Source: Candidatus Heimdallarchaeota archaeon
Lineage (GTDB): Archaea > Asgardarchaeota > Heimdallarchaeia > Hodarchaeales > S146-22
DNA length: 9,827 bases
Direction of reading: 5' to 3'
NCBI GenBank assembly: GCA_015520535.1
Contig: WAPZ01000375.1
Coordinates: 1-9,827 of the forward strand
How positions within the stretch are numbered: the first letter of the stretch is position 1; every line of letters starts with the position of its first letter. The notes beneath the pieces are model-generated. The model saw only the letters and a program-made list of their open reading frames with translations. It was not told the origin of the DNA and made no database searches. Position numbers and translations under genes: made by a program. This document shows, in pieces, positions 1 through 5,634 of the stretch.

Positions 1-70
1 ATGTGAAAGTCGGCGATTCCAGTTAAAATTTCTTTTCATTTCTGAAGTCTTTCCATTCCACCTTAATACA

Positions 71-78
71 TTTAAAAG
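71..78 (+). promoter_or_regulatory. TATA-like box for the SCP2-family gene
   Basis: TTTAAAAG lies 51-58 nt before the ATG at 129 and resembles an archaeal TATA box. A start site about 25 nt downstream would fall near 97-100 and leave a leader of about 30 nt. That leader contains the GGTGA Shine-Dalgarno site at 118-122, 6 nt before the ATG. The call rests on consensus and spacing only. Confidence 0.4.
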
Positions 79-82
79 AACT

Positions 83-99
83 CAAAATCGTGTATTTTG
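83..99. repeat. Inverted repeat at the predicted start site of the SCP2-family gene
   Basis: CAAAAT (83-88) and ATTTTG (94-99) are perfect reverse complements separated by 5 nt. The repeat begins just downstream of the TATA-like box and covers the expected transcription start, where an archaeal repressor would block polymerase. Six-base arms of A/T are not rare in such AT-rich DNA, so an operator role is only a possibility. Confidence 0.3.
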
Positions 100-128
100 G
101 AGAATATTACCACTTTTGGTGAAGATAC

Positions 129-557
129 ATGTATTACGATTCAGTAGAACAGTTTTATCAGATCTATGGAACGTTTTTTGACACGTTAAATAAGAATAAT
201 GAATTAGGACCAACTATCGCTGATGTCAATGTCATAGCACGTTTTGAATGTCCAGATCTACCGTCACAAATAACAATTGACTTTAAAAATGCCCGTAAAC
301 AACAAAATGAATATTTTAAATACATTTTTGGCGAAAGCGAACTAGAGCCAGATGTGACTATTATCATGAATTCTGACATGTTTCACAAATTTTGGCATGG
401 AAAAGTCAATATTATGACTGCGGTGACAACGAGAAAAATAAAGGTAAAGGGGAACTTGCGCGCGGCAATGAATTTATTACCAAAACTCAAGCCCGTTTAT
501 CAGATATTTCCGGAAGTATTACGAGAATTAGGTTATGAAGAGAAAATTCTTCAGTAA
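129..557 (+). CDS. SCP2 sterol-carrier-like lipid-binding domain protein
   Basis: This 142-residue protein is a single SCP2-like domain (about residues 10-125) with short tails, and has no signal peptide or membrane segment. The characteristic second half is visible: 'EPDVTIIMNSDMF' (73-85), then 'GKVNIMTAVTTRKIKVKGN' (91-109) and 'LLPKL' (116-120). This matches the family pattern of a D-x-T strand, a G-x-x-x-x-M-x-A helix, a K-x-K-V-x-G strand and a terminal amphipathic helix. Family members bind acyl chains, acyl-CoA or other lipids in a hydrophobic tunnel and act in the cytosol; many have no known enzymatic role. GGTGA at 118-122, 6 nt upstream, supports the ATG at 129. It stands alone but lies near a 3-hydroxyacyl-CoA dehydrogenase on the same strand, which hints at a role in acyl-CoA handling. 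The ligand cannot be read from sequence. Confidence 0.82.
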   Translation: MYYDSVEQFYQIYGTFFDTLNKNNELGPTIADVNVIARFECPDLPSQITIDFKNARKQQNEYFKYIFGESELEPDVTIIMNSDMFHKFWHGKVNIMTAVTTRKIKVKGNLRAAMNLLPKLKPVYQIFPEVLRELGYEEKILQ

Positions 558-646
558 ATAAAAAATGTAATCTCGCCTCCCCTTCCCAACCTATAAATAG
601 ATTACTCTAATTCTAGTTCTAGTGTTCGTATTTAGGTTCATGCCAC

Positions 647-660
647 TTTTTCTTTTCTTC
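647..660 (+). terminator. Pyrimidine-rich candidate terminator after the SCP2-family gene
   Basis: TTTTTCTTTTCTTC lies about 90 nt after the SCP2 stop. Archaeal polymerases terminate at oligo-T stretches without needing a hairpin, and none is seen here. It is the best T-rich stretch before the convergent TFS gene. The rest of the 148-nt convergent gap shows nothing clear. Confidence 0.35.
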
Positions 661-705
661 TGTGTTTAAGATATATGAATGTAGCATGTTCGATAAAATC
701 TCTTT

Positions 706-1041
706 TTAATCCTCTTTCCAAATGTATTTACATTTCATGCAGCGGTAAAAAGTGGTTTCGTCATACTCGTCGGTTTGAAGTACATCAGTCCAATATTTTG
801 CGCGGGTATATCCACATTTCGGGCATGTAATCGTAATTTCGGGCATTTGTTCGTCGCTACGATCTTGTTCGATCACCACGGTTTGCATGTTTTCCGTGTT
901 TTTTGCTTGGAATCGCATGTGAAGATTGGTCAACGGACGGGTATTCCCGCAGTTATTACAAACCATGACTCGACCTTCTTTCGTTCTCTTTGTCGTCCAA
1001 AGACCGCCACATTCACAGAACATTTCTGCTACCTGACTCAT
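706..1041 (-). CDS. tfs: Transcription factor S (TFIIS/RPB9-like RNA polymerase cleavage factor)
   Basis: This 111-residue protein has the two-zinc-ribbon layout and length of archaeal TFS, which enters the RNA polymerase funnel and stimulates transcript cleavage in backtracked complexes. The N-terminal ribbon uses C9, C11, C28 and C31. The C-terminal ribbon uses C73-x2-C76 and C101-x2-C104, ending in the typical aromatic tail 'YIWKED'. Between C76 and C101, canonical TFS carries an acidic D-E dipeptide at the hairpin tip, within an R-x-A-D-E-P context. Here the segment reads 'LQTDEYDETTFYRC', with D91-E92 and D94-E95 flanking Y93 and without the usual R and P. The first knuckle is C-x-C rather than C-x2-C. 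It could therefore be a divergent paralogue with altered activity. GGAGGT at 1049-1054 on the minus strand, 7 nt upstream, is a strong Shine-Dalgarno site and fixes the start. It is monocistronic as far as visible. Confidence 0.88.
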   Translation of the reverse strand: MSQVAEMFCECGGLWTTKRTKEGRVMVCNNCGNTRPLTNLHMRFQAKNTENMQTVVIEQDRSDEQMPEITITCPKCGYTRAKYWTDVLQTDEYDETTFYRCMKCKYIWKED

Positions 1042-1108
1042 TTATTCTACCTCCATTCTGTATTGCGTGCATTGTTCTGTATTAATGCTTTTTAATCCAC
1101 TTTTTAGA

Positions 1109-1116
1109 TATATAAA
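1109..1116 (-). promoter_or_regulatory. TATA box for TFS
   Basis: On the minus strand this reads TTTATATA, a perfect archaeal TATA consensus. It lies 68-75 nt before the TFS start codon. A start site about 25 nt downstream would fall near 1085 and give a leader of about 45 nt containing the GGAGGT site. Confidence 0.6.
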
Positions 1117-1150
1117 ATGGCTCTTTAAATATCTTTGCATTTAAGTAGCT

Positions 1151-1194
1151 GGGCTCCAATGGTATGTGTGGTTTTTTGGTTTTAATTGGAGCTC
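1151..1194. repeat. Long-loop inverted repeat upstream of the dehydrogenase
   Basis: GGGCTCCAAT (1151-1160) pairs with ATTGGAGCTC (1185-1194): nine Watson-Crick pairs and one G-T, around a 24-nt T/G-rich loop. Both arms contain unusual G/C for this region. It could be an RNA stem in a long leader, a spaced protein-binding site, or chance. Confidence 0.45.
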
Positions 1195-1228
1195 TTTCGT
1201 CTCAAATGGTTGAGTAAAAGACTCTGTG

Positions 1229-1248
1229 TTTTACAATGAATTGTAAAA
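1229..1248. promoter_or_regulatory. Perfect 20-bp palindrome, candidate operator
   Basis: TTTTACAAT and ATTGTAAAA are perfect 9-bp arms around a GA spacer. This symmetry and length suit a dimeric helix-turn-helix repressor such as a TetR- or Lrp-type protein. It lies 159 nt before the dehydrogenase ATG, the only plus-strand gene in range, and about 120 nt upstream of TFS on the other strand. No cognate regulator gene is adjacent. Confidence 0.5.
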
Positions 1249-1336
1249 GCCAACTAACCCTTTTTTAAGATTTGTTTTTAAATTTACGATCGTGGTATTT
1301 TGCTTTAGCTAAGATTTCCAGCATGGGCGGGAACAA

Positions 1337-1346
1337 TTTTTTTAAA
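1337..1346 (+). promoter_or_regulatory. Candidate TATA-like element for the dehydrogenase
   Basis: TTTTTTTAAA lies 61-70 nt before the ATG at 1407, preceded by purine-rich GGGAACAA that could serve as a BRE. It would start transcription near 1368 and leave a leader of about 40 nt. An alternative TTTTTAAATTT at 1275-1285 would give a leader of about 100 nt. The sequence does not decide between them. Confidence 0.3.
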
Positions 1347-1394
1347 CAGCTCACAAAACTTCCTAATTGGAGACAGCTCCACAACTATACGAAC

Positions 1395-1400
1395 GAGGGA
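1395..1400 (+). promoter_or_regulatory. Ribosome-binding site that sets the dehydrogenase start
   Basis: GAGGGA lies 6 nt before the ATG at 1407. The protein from this ATG begins directly with the Rossmann strand (MAVKKIAVIGAG), so the 45 in-frame codons upstream, from a TTG at 1272, are not part of the gene. Confidence 0.7.
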
Positions 1401-1406
1401 TTAAAG

Positions 1407-2552
1407 ATGGCTGTAAAAAAAATTGCTGTTATTGGTGCTGGGTTAATGGGTTCTGGGATTGCATATGTCTCTGCCGTTGCTGGCTTTGACGTCGTCATCA
1501 ACGACATTAAAGAGGAATTCCTTAATCGCGGTTTAGATCGTATTCGAAGTGATATTTTAACGGGAATTGATAAAAAAAAGATCACACCGAAAGAAGCGGA
1601 AGAAATCTTTCGCCGCATTTCCACTACGGTTGATATAAGAGAAGCCGCCAAAGATGCTGATCTCGTTATTGAAGCCGTATTTGAAAATCTAGAAGTAAAA
1701 CAAGATGTATTTAAAAAACTAGATCAATACGCACCGCCACATACCATTTTAGCGTCAAACACCTCAACGCTTCCCATTAAAGACTTGGCTAAAGTCACAA
1801 ATCGCCCCGATAAAGTTCTTGGTATGCACTTTTTTTCACCAGTACCGGCAATGAATTTAATTGAAATCATTGTAACCGATCAAACGTCTGAAGAAACGTT
1901 AGAAATTGCCAAACAAGTTGGTAAACAACTAAAAAAGGAAATCGTAATTTGTAAAGATGCACCCGGTTTCATTGTAAATCGTTTGTTAATTCCGACACTC
2001 AATGAAATCATTAAGCTTTATGAAAGCAAGTTAGCCCCAATGGAACATTTAGACAAAATTTTTGTCACAAAGGGTGGCATGCCCATGGGACCGTTCTCGT
2101 TGGCTGACTTTGTTGGACTAGATGTAGCACTCCATGCCACCAATACCTTGTGGAAAGCATTTGGTGACGACTATAAACCGCCACAAATCCTTCAAGACAT
2201 GGTCAATAAAGGCTTTAAAGGAACAAAAAGCGGAAAAGGCTTTAAGGATCTACCAAAAGAAGACTTTGAACCCAAGAAAAGTGATGATTACCTTGTGAAT
2301 CGCGTTTTATTCCTCATGATTAATGAAGCGGCTAAATTGTTAGATGAAAAAATTGCGACCATCGAAGATATTGACAAAGCGATGAGACTCGGAACCAACT
2401 TCCCCAAAGGACCGTTTGAATTGGCAGATGAAATCGGCTTAGACAAAATTGTCGACTTCTTGAATGAATTGTCTCAAGAATTAGGAGACTTTTATAAGCC
2501 ACACCCACTTCTTGTAGAAATGAAAAATAATAATAAGAAATTTTACAGCTAA
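1407..2552 (+). CDS. 3-hydroxyacyl-CoA dehydrogenase with duplicated C-terminal domain
   Basis: This 381-residue cytosolic enzyme should oxidise (S)-3-hydroxyacyl-CoA to 3-ketoacyl-CoA with NAD+, or run in reverse, as in beta-oxidation or a butyryl/hydroxybutyryl-CoA pathway. The Rossmann domain (1-185) starts with G10-x-G12-x-x-G15. D33 at the end of the second strand favours NAD+ over NADP+. Expected catalytic-site elements are present: 'ASNTS' at 116-120, H141 in 'GMHFFSP', E153 and N191 in 'PGFIVNR'. Two 3HCDH C-terminal domains follow, about 187-280 and 295-381, each with a GP-F motif ('MGPFSLAD' and 'KGPFELAD'). A single-domain Hbd is about 285 residues; this longer form resembles archaeal enzymes and the dehydrogenase half of FadB-like proteins, but no enoyl-CoA hydratase is fused or adjacent. 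GAGGGA 6 nt upstream sets the start. Chain-length preference and direction cannot be read. Confidence 0.93.
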   Translation: MAVKKIAVIGAGLMGSGIAYVSAVAGFDVVINDIKEEFLNRGLDRIRSDILTGIDKKKITPKEAEEIFRRISTTVDIREAAKDADLVIEAVFENLEVKQDVFKKLDQYAPPHTILASNTSTLPIKDLAKVTNRPDKVLGMHFFSPVPAMNLIEIIVTDQTSEETLEIAKQVGKQLKKEIVICKDAPGFIVNRLLIPTLNEIIKLYESKLAPMEHLDKIFVTKGGMPMGPFSLADFVGLDVALHATNTLWKAFGDDYKPPQILQDMVNKGFKGTKSGKGFKDLPKEDFEPKKSDDYLVNRVLFLMINEAAKLLDEKIATIEDIDKAMRLGTNFPKGPFELADEIGLDKIVDFLNELSQELGDFYKPHPLLVEMKNNNKKFYS

Positions 2553-2563
2553 ACTCAACTATA

Positions 2564-2576
2564 TTTTTTCTTTTTT
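2564..2576 (+). terminator. Oligo-T terminator of the dehydrogenase
   Basis: TTTTTTCTTTTTT begins 12 nt after the dehydrogenase stop, inside the 42-nt gap before the convergent ATPase gene. Two T6 runs are a typical archaeal intrinsic terminator, with no hairpin needed. No comparable T run serves the convergent gene, whose transcript probably runs into the 3' end of the dehydrogenase. Confidence 0.6.
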
Positions 2577-2594
2577 AACATCTTAAAGATCGCT

Positions 2595-4106
2595 TCATGT
2601 TAAATTCCAGAAGAGATTATCTAAGCGCTGTTGTAACAATGATGACAAGTTTTTAGAGGAAGATTGCTTCAACTGTTCAATTTCATGCTCTATACTCTCT
2701 AAAAGCTCTTTTATTCTAGTATTATTCAAGAAATGATAGGAGCTTAACGTTTTTAACACGTAACTGGAAAAGGGATCCTTAACCACCTTATAGGTATGCA
2801 TGTCATCGTCTAGCTCGAAAAGTGGCTGAATTGATACCGTCGGCTGTTTAGCATCTGAAAGTAAAGGAACAAGTTCACCTACTCGCAACACTTTTCGAAT
2901 TTTTGCCGATTTTTTCCACATGATGCCAATTTCCACAAAAATGTGGGGCGATCCTAAACTTAATAAAGCGATTGGAATCCCAAAAACATGTTCTAAGCGT
3001 GCATCTAAGGCATAAAATGAGGCACCATGAATCGTTTGGATTGAAGGAATTCCCGATGATAAAGCTTGAAAGAGCGCCTTTGCATGATCAGGTGTACTGA
3101 TTTCACCTAAGTTAAGATAATCCGGGGTTCGATGTAACAATTTCACGGCTTCCGACTGCTTGGTATAAGCTTGCCGTTCGTCTTCAAACGGAGAGACTTT
3201 CAAACGTAAGAAGTGAAATGGAAGATTTTTAGGGCTTTCCACAACATCTTCTATTGATACTACCCGCCAATAAGAAGGTAGCAACTGAAGAAGTGCATTT
3301 TGAAGCGTTGTCTTTCCCGACGCCGGAACGCCAACAATCGTGAGTGACGCTTGCAACCGCAGTATTAAGATTAAAAACGCCAGTATATGGCTATTCAAGG
3401 TGTTATTTTCCAGTAACTCGAAAATATCGAAATATTTTTCATGTAACTTCCGTAAATCTAGATGAATACCATCCACTGCTAACGGTGGCACGTCAATAGT
3501 AACTCTTACATGAAAATAGTCTGTTTTTAATTCTGTTTTCAATGACGGACTTACGAAAGAGACTGATTGATCGGAATCTAAACTTAATTTAGTCAAAAAA
3601 CCGTCAATTTCCTCTGAAGACAGATAAATTGCTGTTTTACACCTACCAAACGTCTGATGATCTACATAAATTGGATGGCTGGGTGTATCTAAATAAATCT
3701 CATTTAGTTGTGAATCCAATAACAAGGGGCCCAACGTTTCTAAGTTTAATATAGAAAAAATCAAGGGAAAAAGCCATTCGTTGGGTAGTTTTCTTGCTGT
3801 AAGATAGCGTTCTGTTATTTTCTTAGTCATCGAAAAAGTGAACTGAAAACGCGCTTCAATATTTTTACTTAATGAATCGCCCAGATCTTTCTCGATAACT
3901 TCTGCAATATTGTCAAATTGTTCTTGTTCAGTCGGTTCTAAATCATAAAGTGGTTCAATGACATAAAAAAAGGCGGATTGTTCGGCGCTTTCATAAATTG
4001 ATACCTGATAACTCTTGTATACCTTATATTCTGAAACTAATTCTAAATCATTTGGAAATTCTATACTCATGCTTGAAACCCCATTTTCACATAGCATATA
4101 ACGCAT
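2595..4106 (-). CDS. Type II/IV secretion-system-like ATPase (GspE/VirB11/FlaI superfamily)
   Basis: This 503-residue protein has the archaeal secretion-ATPase layout. An N-terminal region with 'LGPLLLDSQLNEIYLD' (125-140) and 'LDLRKL' (216-221) precedes the RecA-like ATPase core. The core shows Walker A G259-VPAS-GKTT, Asp box 'SIEDVVE' (284-290), a Walker B region 'DYLNLGEIST' (329-338) and His box 'QTIHG' (357-361). Family members form hexamers that drive pilus, archaellum or secretion machines. The usual arginine after G-E-I is S337, and N332 interrupts the hydrophobic strand. No GspF/TadC-type membrane partner, pilin or peptidase gene is nearby. It starts 7 nt after the EndoQ stop, so it is probably cotranscribed with it. 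The C-terminus (465-503) is helical and ends in a PIP-like sequence (492-499). The ATG at 4106 lacks a good ribosome site; ATG 4070 (residue 13), with GGGG 8 nt upstream, is an alternative start. Superfamily is sure, role is not. Confidence 0.85.
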   Translation of the reverse strand: MRYMLCENGVSSMSIEFPNDLELVSEYKVYKSYQVSIYESAEQSAFFYVIEPLYDLEPTEQEQFDNIAEVIEKDLGDSLSKNIEARFQFTFSMTKKITERYLTARKLPNEWLFPLIFSILNLETLGPLLLDSQLNEIYLDTPSHPIYVDHQTFGRCKTAIYLSSEEIDGFLTKLSLDSDQSVSFVSPSLKTELKTDYFHVRVTIDVPPLAVDGIHLDLRKLHEKYFDIFELLENNTLNSHILAFLILILRLQASLTIVGVPASGKTTLQNALLQLLPSYWRVVSIEDVVESPKNLPFHFLRLKVSPFEDERQAYTKQSEAVKLLHRTPDYLNLGEISTPDHAKALFQALSSGIPSIQTIHGASFYALDARLEHVFGIPIALLSLGSPHIFVEIGIMWKKSAKIRKVLRVGELVPLLSDAKQPTVSIQPLFELDDDMHTYKVVKDPFSSYVLKTLSSYHFLNNTRIKELLESIEHEIEQLKQSSSKNLSSLLQQRLDNLFWNLT

Positions 4107-4113
4107 GGTTCAA

Positions 4114-5439
4114 TTAAAAAAAATCACTTAACGACCGTTGAGATTTCCGCTTAGATTTACCTCGTTTACGTGCAGATATGATTTTTAAAACTTCTGGCAA
4201 TTCATTAACTTCATCCGTAGTGGGAAAAAGTGGTTCTCCATAGACTCCATCATAACCCGGTTTAAAGCGGATAAGACCTTCACGATTAAACCAAATCGCT
4301 TTGGCAATTTCTGGATGAATTACTTTCACTAAATCTTCTATTGAAACATTAAAGAGAACTTCAAACTCATTATCAAAGGCACTAATAAGCGTTTGAAAAT
4401 ATGATTGAACCGTTTTTGCATACAGACTTTTTAAATTGAGCGTAATTCGGATTAATTCGGCTAAAGGCAGAACTCGTTTAAAAGGTCTCGCTGTCTGCGG
4501 TTGCGTTTCGTGCTCTTTTCGATCTGCCAACTGTTCAACACGATGTAACACACCTATGGTCAAGGGTCTTTTGCATTGTGGGCATTTTCCATTAAATTTT
4601 TTAGTTTCTTCCGGATCTAAACGAACATTACAAGAACGATGACCATCAAAATGATATTTACCATAAGAAGGATCAACTTCCACAGTCAATGCAATTTGAC
4701 CAGAACGAAATGCCGTTATGAGATCTTTATATGAATGCTCATCTAAAGGCTTTTTTAAAGTCAAAGCTGTAGCTTCACGGCCAATACGCCACGGCCATGG
4801 ACTATGTGCATCACTAAAAGAAACTAAATAAAAGGGATCTAATTCGCTTAAACGCCAATTCATAGGAGGATCCGATGATAAACCCGTCTCTAATAAATGG
4901 ATATGTTTAATTTGATCTTGATAACAATCCTTAATACTGTCAAAGCCATATTTACTTCCGAATAATGAATACCACGGCGTCCAAATATGTGCGGGTATAA
5001 TTTCAATCATCGGATCAATTTGGATAAGCATTTCTACCATTTCTGCTATGGAAAGACCCGTAAAAGTGGGTCTACCATCATTATCTAATTCGCCAAAAGA
5101 CTTTAAAACATCACGAACTTGCATTACTACTTCAAAATTTGGAAACAATACCACATGATGGATTCTTCTTTCATGATTTCCCTCAGTAAAGACATTAGAA
5201 ATTTCACAACTCAAAAGCCAGTACATATCTTCGTATTTATAAAAGCCGGGATTAATTTCTTGAAAAGACGAATGGACTTCGGAGTACCATTGGGAATGAA
5301 GAATATCACCGGAACCTAACACATGTAAGCCCTTTTGTTTAGCTCCTACTGCCAAATTATGCAAATTCATTTCCATTGACGTTCCGCCAGAATATTTTGA
5401 ATGACCATGTAAATCGAAGAAAAAAGTATTTGCCCTCAT
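4114..5439 (-). CDS. endoQ: Endonuclease Q (PHP-family DNA repair nuclease) with C-terminal PIP box
   Basis: This 441-residue protein matches EndoQ in length and motif order. EndoQ cuts DNA 5' of deaminated bases (uracil, hypoxanthine, xanthine) and AP sites. The PHP metal-binding set is visible: H11-x-H13, 'GSGDILH' (D45, H48), E79 in 'SCEI', H94/H95, H151 in 'PAHIW', and D210-x-H212 in 'SFSDAHSPWPW'. A zinc-finger segment follows: 'DGHRSC' (H267, C270) with C286-x2-C289 and 'PLTIGVLHRVEQLADR' (292-307), which is diagnostic of the EndoQ/PHP-zinc group. A basic linker (424-433) leads to Q434-RS-L437-SD-F440-F441, a canonical PCNA-interacting motif ending exactly at the C-terminus. PCNA stimulation of archaeal EndoQ is known from Thermococcales. 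The start has AGGG 7 nt upstream. It is the first gene of a likely operon with the ATPase 7 nt downstream. Confidence 0.92.
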   Translation of the reverse strand: MRANTFFFDLHGHSKYSGGTSMEMNLHNLAVGAKQKGLHVLGSGDILHSQWYSEVHSSFQEINPGFYKYEDMYWLLSCEISNVFTEGNHERRIHHVVLFPNFEVVMQVRDVLKSFGELDNDGRPTFTGLSIAEMVEMLIQIDPMIEIIPAHIWTPWYSLFGSKYGFDSIKDCYQDQIKHIHLLETGLSSDPPMNWRLSELDPFYLVSFSDAHSPWPWRIGREATALTLKKPLDEHSYKDLITAFRSGQIALTVEVDPSYGKYHFDGHRSCNVRLDPEETKKFNGKCPQCKRPLTIGVLHRVEQLADRKEHETQPQTARPFKRVLPLAELIRITLNLKSLYAKTVQSYFQTLISAFDNEFEVLFNVSIEDLVKVIHPEIAKAIWFNREGLIRFKPGYDGVYGEPLFPTTDEVNELPEVLKIISARKRGKSKRKSQRSLSDFF

Positions 5440-5483
5440 ATTTTAGCCCTACTCTCCAGATTTTACTCAATACGTAAGTTACA

Positions 5484-5493
5484 ATAAAAAATA
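5484..5493 (-). promoter_or_regulatory. Weak TATA-like element for the EndoQ-ATPase operon
   Basis: On the minus strand a TTTTTTATTG sequence lies 45-54 nt before the EndoQ ATG, which would give a short leader of about 20-25 nt. The 195-nt gap to the upstream gene is AT-rich throughout, so the match is weak. No other feature is seen here apart from the upstream gene's terminator. Confidence 0.3.
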
Positions 5494-5597
5494 TCAGAGT
5501 TTTTCAAATAATTTTGTATTATTCCCTCAAAATGCTGAATAAAATGGGTTCTTTGCCAATTCTAATCCACTAATAAAAACAAATAAAGGTTTGCGTT

Positions 5598-5620
5598 AAA
5601 AAAATGAAAAACGGAAAAAA
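5598..5620 (-). terminator. Triple oligo-T terminator of the TrmB-coiled-coil gene
   Basis: Read on the minus strand, runs of six, five and seven T occur 15-37 nt after the stop codon of the coiled-coil gene. Clustered T runs are the archaeal termination signal. This argues that EndoQ, which begins about 160 nt further on, has its own promoter. Confidence 0.6.
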
Positions 5621-5634
5621 GAGAGTATGAGGTA

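Larger units (their letters stand above)
1042..1406. other. 365-nt divergent intergenic region between TFS and the dehydrogenase
   Basis: No convincing gene is present. The region holds the TFS Shine-Dalgarno and TATA box at its left end and the dehydrogenase ribosome-binding site at its right end. Between them are an imperfect 10-bp inverted repeat (1151-1194), a 5-bp one (CTCAA/TTGAG, 1201-1214), a perfect 9-bp one (1229-1248) and a small hairpin TGGAG-ACAG-CTCCA (1368-1381). TAATTGGAG occurs twice (1183-1191 and 1364-1372). The dehydrogenase frame stays open leftward to a TTG at 1272, but that stretch does not look like protein. Confidence 0.6.

Noticed and set aside
3..26. Possible C-terminal tail of an upstream gene (VKVGDSS then stop)
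   Set aside because: Only seven codons are visible before the window edge, too few to separate a gene end from chance.
775..1095. 106-codon open frame opposite TFS
   Set aside because: It is a shadow of the TFS coding sequence, which has clear zinc-ribbon motifs and a strong ribosome-binding site.
1272..1406. N-terminal extension of the dehydrogenase from a TTG codon
   Set aside because: The 45 extra residues look like translated noncoding DNA. The GAGGGA site and the Rossmann start both place translation at 1407.
2638..2645. Box C-like AATGATGA that might mark a C/D guide RNA
   Set aside because: It lies inside the ATPase coding sequence and no box D (CTGA) follows at a suitable distance.
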